NCBI GenBank assembly: GCA_905203555.1
Contig: CAJKWK010000021.1
Span: 1-40,150, forward strand
Direction of reading: 5' to 3'
Origin: an uncultured Lachnospiraceae bacterium
GTDB lineage: Bacteria; Bacillota; Clostridia; Lachnospirales; Lachnospiraceae
DNA: 40,150 bases
Below the pieces are notes generated by a model. The model did not search any database. It saw only the letters and a program-made list of their open reading frames with translations, and was not told the origin of the DNA. The stretch's first letter is position 1, and every line of letters begins with the position of its first letter. This document shows, in pieces, positions 1 to 7,227 of this stretch. Made by a program: the position numbers and the translations under genes.

Positions 1-609
1 GATATTCATTCCCAATTCTTCACTTAGTCGTTCTCTGGTTTTTTGCAGTATAAAAGGAAAAGTACTGTTGGAAGTTTCTGATGGAACATGGGGAAAAGTA
101 TCCGCAAACTGAGGGTACTTTTGCTCATATAATCGGACCAGATGATCTGCGATTAAAAAGGCAGGCGGGTAATACAGTTTCAAACCATTATTATAGGAGG
201 ACCGATAGAGTTTAAAAGCGGTTCTTTGCGCCATTTTCCGCAAAATATGTGTATCAGAATTGATCCATTCTTCTGCATCCTTTCGAGGAATATAGACAAC
301 GGTGTTGGCTGTAAGCGCCTCGATGGTTACAGAGGTTCGGGGGAGGTTGGCTAGAAGTGTTACCTCGCCAATGAAATCAATTGCTTTATTGGTTTCAATC
401 ATATAGATTTTTCCATTTTCAAATTCATTGATGACTCGATTTTCTCCTTTGGCTACAATCCCTAAATATTGCAGTTCACAGTCCTTTTGGTGAATTAAAC
501 CGCCGGGCGGGTGGATTTTGATTATGGCTTTTTGTCGGATATAGGGTGGCATTGTTTTTGTGTATTCGTATAATTCCGGAACTTCTTGTTCCAATTTTTC
601 CAAAGTCAC
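1..609 (-). CDS. Crp/Fnr-family transcriptional regulator (C-terminus beyond window edge)
   Basis: This reading frame runs off the left edge of the window; 203 N-terminal codons are present and no stop is seen. It starts at a GTG (609-607) preceded by GGAGGA at 622-617. The fold reads as a cyclic-nucleotide-binding beta-barrel: an early HPPGG stretch, then DFIGEV followed by LLANLPRTS, where Crp proteins have their GE..L......S loop, then IEALTANTVVYIPR. A long dimerisation helix follows, and the last residues (TRERLSEELGMN) look like the start of the winged-helix DNA-binding domain. The gene is divergent from the DUF3100 operon and is its natural candidate regulator. The effector is unknown; the cAMP-contacting Arg/Ser pattern is only partly kept, so a ligand other than cAMP is likely. 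Family assignment is confident; the link to the operon is inferred. Confidence 0.85.
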   Translation of the reverse strand, partial: MTLEKLEQEVPELYEYTKTMPPYIRQKAIIKIHPPGGLIHQKDCELQYLGIVAKGENRVINEFENGKIYMIETNKAIDFIGEVTLLANLPRTSVTIEALTANTVVYIPRKDAEEWINSDTHILRKMAQRTAFKLYRSSYNNGLKLYYPPAFLIADHLVRLYEQKYPQFADTFPHVPSETSNSTFPFILQKTRERLSEELGMNI

Positions 610-626
610 AGTAAATTCCTCCGTTT

Positions 627-638
627 GATATTGATATC
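627..638. promoter_or_regulatory. Small palindrome in the leader of the Crp-like regulator gene
   Basis: GATAT-TG-ATATC is a 12-bp sequence with perfect 5-bp arms. It lies between the predicted promoter of the regulator gene and its ribosome binding site, where an autoregulatory operator could sit. It is short and AT-rich, so chance is a real possibility. Confidence 0.3.
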
Positions 639-659
639 CTTGCATATATTCTAGTTTAA

Positions 660-687
660 AGTATAGCAAAATGCACAAAAAATGCAA
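660..687 (-). promoter_or_regulatory. Predicted sigma-A promoter of the Crp-like regulator gene
   Basis: On the minus strand TTGCAT (687-682) is followed after 16 nt by TATACT (665-660), with a TGC extended -10 directly in front. The expected start lies about 45 nt ahead of the GTG codon. Confidence 0.5.
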
Positions 688-767
688 ATAAGAATTGTGA
701 AAACAGGAGAAAGTGACTGGAAAAATGATTTTAAATACGAAATATATGAAAAACACCTCAAATGTCC

Positions 768-796
768 TTTTTGTAAAATTTGGATTTAGGTAGAAT
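768..796 (+). promoter_or_regulatory. Predicted promoter of the DUF3100 operon
   Basis: TTTTTG (768-773), a 17-nt spacer and TAGAAT (791-796) lie about 75 nt ahead of the first gene. The -35 box is weak, as expected for an activator-dependent promoter next to a Crp-like gene. I saw no clear Crp-type palindrome beside it. Confidence 0.4.
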
Positions 797-869
797 GGCA
801 GTAACAAATAAAGAGGGCGTCGGGAAACGGAGAATGTGAAGGAGACGCAGATAATGGGAGGTAAACAAA

Positions 870-1730
870 ATGGCAAAAAGGAAAGAAATATTTGCCTATG
901 CATCATTAGGTCAAAGAATTAAGGTGGAGTGGAAAGTTTATTTGCTTGCATTTGCATTTATCTTAATCGCAGATAGTATTGGACAGATTAAGATACCGAT
1001 AGGAAAAGGGATGTTTATTCTATTTCCGATTTTTTATGCAATTATTCTAGGCGTATGCTGTGGTCCACAAGTTGCAAAAATTGTAAATAATGAGCAGGTA
1101 AAAGCAGCCTCAAAACTGGTTGTTGTGGGGATTGCCCCCTTTATTGCAAAACTGGGAATTACAGCGGGGGCCAATATTGAGACGATTTTAGATGCGGGTC
1201 CTGCGGTGCTGCTCCATGGTTTTGGAAATTTGTTTGGAATCTTTTTGGCGCTGCCGGTTGCGATTCTGTTAGGAATGAAGAGAGAGGCTGTGGGTGCATG
1301 TTTTTCAATTAATCGAGAGTATCATATGGCTTTGATTAATAATATTTATGGTTCGGATTCGGCTGAGGCGCGTGGAAGTCTTTCAATCTATATCGTGGGC
1401 GGAATGATTGGTACGATTTATTTTGGAATTTTAGCATCGGCAGTGGCTATGACCGGATGGTTTCAGCCGGAGGCCTTGGGGTTGGCATCAGGAGTAGGAG
1501 CAGGAATTATGATGGCAAGTTCCAGTGCGTCTCTGTGTGCGATTTATCCGGAGGCGGCAGAAACAATTAAAACACTGGCAAGTGTGGGCGAGACAATGGC
1601 CGGAATAACGGGGATCTATATCAATATGTTTTTGGCAATTCCTTTGTGTGATAAGTTGTATTGCATATTAGAACCCAAGCTGGGAAGATGGAAAGCTGTG
1701 AAGAAAGAAGAAAAGAAGACGGAGGAATAA
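870..1730 (+). CDS. DUF3100 family membrane protein (putative transporter subunit)
   Basis: A 286-residue, very hydrophobic protein with about eight predicted transmembrane segments. It has a short cytosolic N-terminus (MAKRKEIFAY) and a lysine- and glutamate-rich C-terminal tail. Glycine- and small-residue-rich stretches such as GLASGVGAGIMMASSSAS and a conserved-looking SINREYHMAL segment match what I recall of the DUF3100 family, whose function is not established. The ATG follows GGGAGGTAAACAA. The stop lies 5 nt before the next membrane protein, whose ribosome binding site is inside this gene's last codons, so the two are almost certainly made together. A permease of one large and one small subunit, as in LrgAB or MadLM, would fit. 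The amidohydrolase downstream suggests the cargo is that enzyme's substrate; this is inference. Confidence 0.8.
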   Translation: MAKRKEIFAYASLGQRIKVEWKVYLLAFAFILIADSIGQIKIPIGKGMFILFPIFYAIILGVCCGPQVAKIVNNEQVKAASKLVVVGIAPFIAKLGITAGANIETILDAGPAVLLHGFGNLFGIFLALPVAILLGMKREAVGACFSINREYHMALINNIYGSDSAEARGSLSIYIVGGMIGTIYFGILASAVAMTGWFQPEALGLASGVGAGIMMASSSASLCAIYPEAAETIKTLASVGETMAGITGIYINMFLAIPLCDKLYCILEPKLGRWKAVKKEEKKTEE

Positions 1731-1735
1731 AAATT

Positions 1736-2182
1736 ATGAGATACATAGAATGGTTGTTTTTATTAGTATTAGGCGCCTGCGGTACGGGGCTGGCTAATTT
1801 TATCGGATATGATGTAGGTTTTTTGGATTCTCTTCCGGGATTGATCGTTTTGGTTGCGATTTCTATGATAGCGGTCTTCTGCGTGAAGACAATACCGTTG
1901 AAACTGCCGATTGTGGCGTATTGTGCCATTATTGGACTTCTGCTGGCATGTCCGCTTTCGCCAATCCGGGAATTTGTAATTAATGCAGCAGCGGAAATTA
2001 ATTTTACAGCGCCATTTACGATGGTGGGAGCCTATGCAGGACTGGCGATTGGAGATCAGCTTAAGGCATTTATCAAACAGGGGCCTAAAATTTTGATTGT
2101 GGGTCTGTTGGTAATGACAGGTACATTTTTAGGATCTTGTCTGTGGGATACATGGATGTTGAATGTATTTGGGGCAATGTAA
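1736..2182 (+). CDS. Small four-helix membrane protein, partner of the DUF3100 protein
   Basis: A 148-residue membrane protein with four, possibly five, hydrophobic helices (about residues 4-24, 33-53, 56-74, 92-110 and 118-140). The start is the ATG at 1736, because GGAGGA at 1721-1726 lies at the right distance; an in-frame ATG at 1661 would overlap DUF3100 by 70 nt and lacks a good ribosome binding site. I do not recognise a named domain. Its position directly after the DUF3100 gene, and the translational coupling, suggest the second subunit of a two-protein membrane system. No soluble domain, signal peptide or catalytic motif is visible. It ends 31 nt before the amidohydrolase start. Confidence 0.75.
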   Translation: MRYIEWLFLLVLGACGTGLANFIGYDVGFLDSLPGLIVLVAISMIAVFCVKTIPLKLPIVAYCAIIGLLLACPLSPIREFVINAAAEINFTAPFTMVGAYAGLAIGDQLKAFIKQGPKILIVGLLVMTGTFLGSCLWDTWMLNVFGAM

Positions 2183-2213
2183 AAAGCGTTTCAAAGTGGA
2201 GGATATGTGTGAA

Positions 2214-3527
2214 ATGGAAAAATGTAGCATATTAGTTAGAAATACCTTTGTGATGATTGATTATGAAACTCTTGAAAAAGGAGTGGATATAGCAATCTTA
2301 GATGGAAAGATTCTGGAAGTGACTAAGAGTGGAGAGAAGGCATATAAGGCAGAACAGGTGATAGATGGAAGAGGGAAATTATTTATGCCGGGGATGATTG
2401 ATAGTCATATGCACACCGGGCAGCAGTTATTGAAAGGCTTGGTGTTAGATGCAAAGCCAATCATCTGGACAAGGATTATGCTTCCTTTTGAAAGTACATT
2501 AACACCGGAAAAAATGCGGTTATCTGCACAAGTGGCAGCTTTGGAAATGATAAAATCCGGCACCACGGCATTTGTAGATGCGGGAAGTTATCATATGGAT
2601 GCAGCGGCAGACGTGTATGAAAAGACGGGGTTACGAGGATGTCTTTCATATTCTACTATGGATGAAGAGGGACTGCCGGAGAGTGTTGCAATGCATGCAA
2701 AACAGGCAGTACAGATGACAGACTCTTTGTATGAAAACTGGAATGGAAAAGGGAATTTAAAAGTATATTATTCGCTGCGGGCGTTAAATTCTTGTTCGGA
2801 TGAATTGACAGAATTGGCGGCAATGCATGCAAAAGAAAGAAATGCAATGCTGCAGGCACATATGAATGAATATCAGGGAGAAATAGACGGAATCCTGAAA
2901 CGAGAGGGGATGCATCCCTATGAATATTTGGAAAAAATGAATGTCCTTTCAGAAAAATTTCTGGGAGCGCATAGTTTGATTTTGACAGAAAAGGAGAAGG
3001 AACTGATAAAGCATTACGGTGTCAAGGTATGCTATTGTCCGTTCAGCAATTGTGGAAAAGCAGTTCCCGATACTCCGGATTTGGTGTCTCGTGGAATGGT
3101 TCCCGGATTTGGCACAGACGGAGCTGCCCATGGTGGACTTAGCCTGTGGAGTGAGCTGAGGATTTTTCGGTCGCTGATGAATATATATCATGGAGTTCCG
3201 AATCGAAATCCGAAAGTAATGCCTGCAGAACTTCTTTTCCGTATGTTATTTGAAGGCGGTGCGGCGGCGATTGATGAAATAGGCGTCTGTGGACAGCTTA
3301 AGGCAGGATATAAGGCGGATCTCATAAGTGTAAATCTGGAAGTTGGAAGAATGATTCCTAGTGGAAATTTGCTGCATACATTGTTTGAATGTGGAGAGGC
3401 CGGAGATGTCCAAGATATGATTGTGGATGGGAAAATCTTGATGAAAAACCGAGAAATCAAAACGCTGGATGAAGAGAAAATTCAATATGAAGTTACAGAA
3501 TATATGAGGAAAGAAGGAGTGTTGTGA
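2214..3527 (+). CDS. Metal-dependent amidohydrolase (TrzA/MtaD/SsnA-like deaminase or chlorohydrolase family)
   Basis: A 437-residue cytosolic amidohydrolase. An N-terminal beta-sandwich leads into the metal site DSHMHTG (His65, His67). Further ligands are His216 (QAHMNEY), His253 (GAHSLI) and Asp302 (GTDGAAHGG). This complete one-metal set is typical of aminohydrolases that deaminate purines, pterins, S-adenosylhomocysteine or triazines. The ATG at 2214 follows GTGGAGG by about 11 nt; the ORF could be extended upstream to 2163 but would then overlap the membrane protein gene. The gene overlaps or abuts the TSUP gene. Substrate cannot be read from the sequence: cytosine/isoguanine-type, 8-oxoguanine or SAH/MTA deamination are all possible. 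The operon implies that the substrate is imported by the two membrane proteins upstream. Confidence 0.9.
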   Translation: MEKCSILVRNTFVMIDYETLEKGVDIAILDGKILEVTKSGEKAYKAEQVIDGRGKLFMPGMIDSHMHTGQQLLKGLVLDAKPIIWTRIMLPFESTLTPEKMRLSAQVAALEMIKSGTTAFVDAGSYHMDAAADVYEKTGLRGCLSYSTMDEEGLPESVAMHAKQAVQMTDSLYENWNGKGNLKVYYSLRALNSCSDELTELAAMHAKERNAMLQAHMNEYQGEIDGILKREGMHPYEYLEKMNVLSEKFLGAHSLILTEKEKELIKHYGVKVCYCPFSNCGKAVPDTPDLVSRGMVPGFGTDGAAHGGLSLWSELRIFRSLMNIYHGVPNRNPKVMPAELLFRMLFEGGAAAIDEIGVCGQLKAGYKADLISVNLEVGRMIPSGNLLHTLFECGEAGDVQDMIVDGKILMKNREIKTLDEEKIQYEVTEYMRKEGVL

Positions 3528-3529
3528 TT

Positions 3530-4288
3530 ATGGGAATCTGGCTGATGATTGCGGGAGCAAATCTAGCGGTCGGAGCATTGGTCGGACTTTGTGGGGTAGC
3601 AGGCTTTCTGCTCCCTATGTTTTATACGGCTAGTTTGGGAATGGGCGTTTCAGAAGGGTTGGCGTTAAGCTTTGCGGCGTTTATTGTATCCGGAATTTTG
3701 GGCGCATGGAACTATAAAAAAGCAGGGAATCTGGATGTTAGATTTGCTTGGAAATTAAGTGTTGGCAGTTTGATCGGGGCGGTTGTCGGAGTAAGGCTGA
3801 ACTTGATTATTCCAGAAGAACAAGTAAAGATGTTGTTATATTTGGTTGTATTGTTATCCGGCATTTCTATTATTTTAAGAAAAGATAAGGAGAGGAATAC
3901 AGAGAAAGCAGGACCTTCTATTGAAAATAACTTGCCGTTGACCTTGTTCCTTGGATTTGTGACAGGGGCAATCTGTTCTATGTCCGGTGCGGGAGGACCG
4001 GTACTTGTGATGCCGCTGCTTGTTGTGTTTGGAGTGCCGGTGCGAACAGCGGTGGGAGTTGCATTGTTTAATTCTATTTTTATCGGGCTGCCTGCTGTGA
4101 TTGGGTATCTGGGACAGTGTGATTGGAAAAAAATTCTGCCAATTTTGTTTGTGGCGCTGATTTTCCATGGGGTAGGTGTGTTTTACGGAAGTAAGAATGC
4201 GGCGCGGGTCAATCAAGTAATACTGAAACGTGGAATTGCGATTTTTTCGATTGCGATTGCAATATGTAAGCTGACCGGTATTTTTTGA
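3530..4288 (+). CDS. TSUP family permease (sulfite exporter TauE/SafE-like)
   Basis: About 252 residues with eight predicted helices in two homologous halves. The first half has GALVGLCGVAGFLLP and the second GAICSMSGAGGPVLVMP, the duplicated glycine-rich signature of TauE/SafE (TSUP) permeases, which move sulfite, sulfoacetate, taurine-derived or other small organic anions. The ATG at 3530 and a GTG at 3524 are both possible; AAGGAG at 3514-3519 serves either, and the GTG would overlap the preceding TGA. As last gene of the operon it may export a product of the amidohydrolase or import a co-substrate. No clear intrinsic terminator follows. Confidence 0.88.
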   Translation: MGIWLMIAGANLAVGALVGLCGVAGFLLPMFYTASLGMGVSEGLALSFAAFIVSGILGAWNYKKAGNLDVRFAWKLSVGSLIGAVVGVRLNLIIPEEQVKMLLYLVVLLSGISIILRKDKERNTEKAGPSIENNLPLTLFLGFVTGAICSMSGAGGPVLVMPLLVVFGVPVRTAVGVALFNSIFIGLPAVIGYLGQCDWKKILPILFVALIFHGVGVFYGSKNAARVNQVILKRGIAIFSIAIAICKLTGIF

Positions 4289-4396
4289 GAAATAGATATG
4301 AAAAAAGGGAAACACGATACTTTATAAAAACTTTATGGCAGATTTGCAAAGGGTATGCTACACTAGCAGTAGAATTTTTTGCGAGGTGTACCGATT
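4289..4396 (+). promoter_or_regulatory. Intergenic region with a weak extended -10 promoter for the AI-2E permease gene
   Basis: This 108-nt gap has no convincing hairpin. TGC followed by TACACT at 4359-4364 could be an extended -10 element, but no good -35 box is found at 16-18 nt. A promoter is expected here because the operon type changes. Confidence 0.25.
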
Positions 4397-5548
4397 ATGA
4401 ATTTTAATAAAGAAAATATGCGTCATATGCGCCATCTGATTGTATTTACGCTGGTGCTTTTAATTGCGTTGTGGAATTATACAAAGGTGTTTGGTTTCCT
4501 TGGTTTTTTGTGGAATATTGCCTTTCCGTTCTTGATGGGGGGAGCAATTGCGTTTATTTTAAATGTCCCAATGAGTTTTCTGGAACGAAATATCTTTAAA
4601 AAAGAGACTGCGCTGAAAAATAAAAGAGTACAGAAACTATCGCGGCCGGTAAGTCTCGTACTGACAATCATTGGTGTTTTGGGAATCGTTGCGATTGTCA
4701 TGTTTGTTGTGATTCCTCAATTGGGGCAGACGTTTGTCAGCCTGGGCAGAAATATTCAGCATTTTATCCCGCAGGCGATTCTGTGGTTGGAGGATTTATT
4801 TGAAAATAATCAAGAAGTTCTTGAAATGATTGGTGAAATGGATATGAGCTGGGATAAGATGCTCAATAGCGTGATTGAATTTTTTAAAAGTGGTGTGGGA
4901 AATGTATTTGATTCCACAATCTCAGTAGCTACCAGCATAGTCGGTAGTGTTACGACATTTTTCATCGCATTTGTGTTTGCCTGTTATATTCTGCTTCAAA
5001 AAGAAAAATTGCACATACAGGTGAAGAAGATACTGTTTGCGTACTTGCCGGAGAAACGTGTGAACAGCGTGTTGGATATCTGCGCATTGACTTATAAGAC
5101 ATTTTCCAGTTTCCTGACCGGACAGTGTGTGGAAGCACTGATCCTTGGAACGATGTTCTTTGTGGTGATGGGAATTATCCGTTTGCCGTATGCTCTGCTG
5201 GTCGGAGTGCTGATCGCGTTTACCGCGTTGATTCCGATTTTTGGCGCATTTATCGGATGTGCGGTGGGCGCCTTCTTGATCCTTATGGTAGACCCATGGA
5301 AGGCTGTGATCTTCGTGATCCTGTTCCTTGTGCTGCAGCAGATCGAAGGAAATTTGATTTATCCGAAAGTTGTGGGGAATTCGGTAGGTCTTCCGTCTAT
5401 CTGGGTGCTGGCGGCAGTCAGTATCGGAGGAAGTCTGATGGGAGTTGTCGGAATGCTCGTGTTTATTCCGCTGGTGTCTGTACTCTATACGATTTTGCGT
5501 GGGGATGTGTATAGACGATTGGAAGAAAAGAAAATTGAAGTGGAGTAA
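4397..5548 (+). CDS. AI-2E family transporter (YtvI/PerM-type membrane protein)
   Basis: A 383-residue integral membrane protein. The pattern matches the AI-2E/PerM family: two N-terminal helices, a third helix and a long extracytoplasmic segment (about residues 100-170, with IPQLGQT), then five packed C-terminal helices containing LLVGVLIAFTALIPIFGAF and the QQIEGNLIYPKVVG signature. Family members have been linked to autoinducer-2 export, Na+/H+ exchange or ion transport, so the substrate is open. The start is ATG 4397 after GAGGTG; an upstream TTG at 4379 is in frame but has no ribosome binding site. The gene is probably monocistronic, since a strong terminator hairpin follows its stop after 18 nt. 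Confidence 0.9.
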   Translation: MNFNKENMRHMRHLIVFTLVLLIALWNYTKVFGFLGFLWNIAFPFLMGGAIAFILNVPMSFLERNIFKKETALKNKRVQKLSRPVSLVLTIIGVLGIVAIVMFVVIPQLGQTFVSLGRNIQHFIPQAILWLEDLFENNQEVLEMIGEMDMSWDKMLNSVIEFFKSGVGNVFDSTISVATSIVGSVTTFFIAFVFACYILLQKEKLHIQVKKILFAYLPEKRVNSVLDICALTYKTFSSFLTGQCVEALILGTMFFVVMGIIRLPYALLVGVLIAFTALIPIFGAFIGCAVGAFLILMVDPWKAVIFVILFLVLQQIEGNLIYPKVVGNSVGLPSIWVLAAVSIGGSLMGVVGMLVFIPLVSVLYTILRGDVYRRLEEKKIEVE

Positions 5549-5566
5549 ATAAGCGAAATAAAGTGT

Positions 5567-5634
5567 AAAAGACTTGACTTCCATTGCCAGATTGTGATAC
5601 AATCTTCTGGCGAATGGAAGTAGGTCTTTTTTTT
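5567..5634 (+). terminator. Long intrinsic terminator hairpin after the AI-2E gene
   Basis: AAAAGAC (5567-5573) pairs with GTCTTTT (5624-5630), ACTTCCATT with AATGGAAGT, and AGATTGT with ACAATCT around a GAT loop. A run of eight T ends at 5634. The stem also carries the next promoter. Confidence 0.85.
5574..5603 (+). promoter_or_regulatory. Promoter of rpmG-secE-nusG, embedded in the terminator stem
   Basis: TTGACT (5574-5579), an 18-nt spacer and TACAAT (5598-5603) with TGA directly before the -10 box. Transcription should begin near 5610, inside the 3' arm of the terminator hairpin, so the new transcript lacks the 5' arm and cannot fold it. Confidence 0.75.
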
Positions 5635-5705
5635 ATGCCTAAAATCAGATGGCTCGCAACCATCAGCAACACGTAAATAAGCATATAAGAAGCGAGGTGG
5701 AAGTT

Positions 5706-5855
5706 GTGCGCACAAGAATTACATTGGAATGTACAGAATGCAAGAACCGCAATTACAACATGACCAAGGATAAGAAGAATCATCCTGAGCGTATGGAAAC
5801 AAAGAAGTATTGTAAGTTCTGCAAATCACACACACTGCACAAAGAGACAAAATAG
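5706..5855 (+). CDS. rpmG: 50S ribosomal protein L33 (zinc-binding form)
   Basis: A 49-residue L33 of the large ribosomal subunit. It has two CxxC pairs, CTEC near residue 9 and CKFC near residue 36, so it is the zinc-ribbon (C+) paralogue. It starts at GTG 5706, giving RTRITLECTECKNRNY as in other Firmicutes; GAGGTGG lies 5 nt upstream. An in-frame ATG at 5649 would add 19 residues not found in L33 and is rejected. It is first gene of the rpmG-secE-nusG group, a very common order in Firmicutes, with secE 21 nt downstream. Confidence 0.95.
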   Translation: MRTRITLECTECKNRNYNMTKDKKNHPERMETKKYCKFCKSHTLHKETK

Positions 5856-5876
5856 TCGTTGGAGGGAAGTGGAATT

Positions 5877-6077
5877 ATGAGTGATAAGAAGGAAAAAGCT
5901 CAGAAGAAAAGCTGGTTTAAAGGACTTAAGGCAGAGTTTAAAAAAGTCGTTTGGCCGGACAAAAACACACTTGCAAAACAGACAACGGCAGTTGTTTCAG
6001 TCTCTGTATTACTGGGAGCGTTGATTGCAGTAATCGATGCCGTCCTTAAATATGGAATTGACTTGTTGGTGAAGTAA
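5877..6077 (+). CDS. secE: Preprotein translocase subunit SecE
   Basis: A 66-residue SecE, the small tail-anchored subunit of the SecYEG channel. It has a basic N-terminal amphipathic region with the diagnostic FKKVVWP followed by one transmembrane helix (about residues 39-62), the usual single-helix Gram-positive form. ATG 5877 follows GGAGGGAAG; an in-frame TTG at 5859 is rejected because the ribosome binding site would fall inside the gene. It lies between rpmG and nusG in the conserved order. Confidence 0.96.
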   Translation: MSDKKEKAQKKSWFKGLKAEFKKVVWPDKNTLAKQTTAVVSVSVLLGALIAVIDAVLKYGIDLLVK

Positions 6078-6103
6078 TTGACCAGAGCAGAAAGGTGAAT
6101 TTT

Positions 6104-6622
6104 ATGTCAGAGGCAAGATGGTATGTAGTTCATACCTATTCAGGGTATGAGAACAAGGTGAAAGCAAATATTGATAAGACAATCGAGAATCGTCATCTGG
6201 AGGACCAGATCCTGGAGGTTAGAGTTCCGATGGAAGAAGTCGTTGAGATGAAAAACGGTGTTCAGAAGGTGAGTCTCAAGAAATTGTTTCCAGGGTATGT
6301 TATGATTCATATGATCATGAATGATGACACATGGTATGTTGTTCGGAATACTCGTGGAGTGACAGGGTTTGTCGGACCTGGATCTAAGCCGGTTCCGTTG
6401 GAGGAAGAAGAGATGAATCGTTTCGGAATCCATTCGGAAGAGATACATTATGATTATGAGATTGGTGATATGATTACTGTATTGAGCGGCGCATGGGAAG
6501 GTACTGTTGGAGCAATCCAGACAATAAATCCGCAGAAACAGAGCTTGTCTATCAATGTAGAGTTGTTTGGCCGCGAGACGCCGGTTGAACTCAGCTTTTC
6601 AGAAGTAAAAAAGATGGATTAA
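6104..6622 (+). CDS. nusG: Transcription termination/antitermination factor NusG
   Basis: A 172-residue NusG, which binds the RNA polymerase clamp and modulates pausing, Rho action and transcription-translation coupling. The N-terminal NGN domain shows WYVVHTYSGYENKV and LFPGYVMIHM; the C-terminal KOW domain begins around GDMITVLSGAWEGTVG. ATG 6104 follows AAAGGTG; a GTG at 6095 is in frame but overlaps that ribosome binding site. It ends five nt ahead of the candidate L1-binding leader of rplK and is probably cotranscribed with rplK-rplA. Confidence 0.97.
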   Translation: MSEARWYVVHTYSGYENKVKANIDKTIENRHLEDQILEVRVPMEEVVEMKNGVQKVSLKKLFPGYVMIHMIMNDDTWYVVRNTRGVTGFVGPGSKPVPLEEEEMNRFGIHSEEIHYDYEIGDMITVLSGAWEGTVGAIQTINPQKQSLSINVELFGRETPVELSFSEVKKMD

Positions 6623-6626
6623 AACT

Positions 6627-6656
6627 GTGGGAGGGATGTTATCCCGCCAATACCAC
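6627..6656 (+). promoter_or_regulatory. Candidate ribosomal protein L1-binding leader, copy 1 (before rplK)
   Basis: GTGG (6627-6630) pairs with CCAC (6653-6656) around an inner GGGAT/ATCCC hairpin, leaving conserved unpaired GA and GCCAATA. The element ends directly at the AAGGAGG ribosome binding site of rplK. L1 is known to repress its own operon by binding an mRNA mimic of its 23S rRNA site; assigning that role here is inference from position and shape. Confidence 0.65.
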
Positions 6657-6672
6657 AAGGAGGTAATGAAAA

Positions 6673-7101
6673 ATGGCAAAAAAAGTAGAAGGTTATATTA
6701 AATTACAGATTCCTGCAGGAAAAGCAACTCCGGCACCGCCGGTTGGTCCTGCTCTTGGACAGCATGGTGTAAACATTGTTGAGTTTACAAAGCAGTTCAA
6801 TGCAAGAACAGCAGATCAGGGAGATCTGATCATTCCTGTAGTTATTACAGTTTATAACGACAGAAGTTTCAGCTTCGTTACAAAGACACCACCGGCAGCA
6901 GTTCTGATTAAGAAAGCCTGCAACATCAAATCTGGTTCAGGTGTTCCGAACAAGAACAAAGTTGCAACAATTACAAAAGCTCAGGTAGAAGAAATCGCTA
7001 AGACAAAAATGCCTGACTTGAATGCAGCAACTGTAGAAGCAGCTATGAGCATGATCGAAGGAACATGCCGTTCTATGGGAGTAACTGTAGTAGAGGCGTA
7101 G
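6673..7101 (+). CDS. rplK: 50S ribosomal protein L11
   Basis: A 142-residue L11, which binds the GTPase-associated centre of 23S rRNA with L10 and L12 and is needed for the stringent response sensor RelA. The N-terminal domain has KLQIPAGKATPAPPVGPALG and the C-terminal rRNA-binding domain has KSGSGVPNKNKVATITKAQV, full length with no unusual changes. ATG 6673 follows AAGGAGG. Codon use is strongly biased, as expected for a highly expressed gene. The 126-nt gap to rplA contains a second copy of the leader element found before this gene. Confidence 0.97.
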   Translation: MAKKVEGYIKLQIPAGKATPAPPVGPALGQHGVNIVEFTKQFNARTADQGDLIIPVVITVYNDRSFSFVTKTPPAAVLIKKACNIKSGSGVPNKNKVATITKAQVEEIAKTKMPDLNAATVEAAMSMIEGTCRSMGVTVVEA

Positions 7102-7181
7102 TGTGTCGCATATAGCGGGGGCTTACTTTTTGTGTCTTGAAAAGCAAGAAACCGGTATAGAGATGTAACAAAGTGAAATTA

Positions 7182-7211
7182 GTGGGAGGGGTTCGTTCCC
7201 GCAAATACCAC
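7182..7211 (+). promoter_or_regulatory. Candidate L1-binding leader, copy 2 (before rplA)
   Basis: GTGG (7182-7185) pairs with CCAC (7208-7211) around a G-rich/C-rich inner hairpin with a TTCG loop, keeping the GA and GCAAATA unpaired parts of copy 1. It again ends at the AAGGAGG of the following gene. The inner stem differs in sequence but keeps pairing, suggesting selection on the fold. Confidence 0.65.
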
Positions 7212-7227
7212 AAGGAGGTTTATTAGA

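Noticed and set aside
4922..5602. 226-codon open frame on the minus strand
   Set aside because: Antisense to the AI-2E permease gene; His/Gln-rich shadow translation and it would start inside the terminator hairpin.
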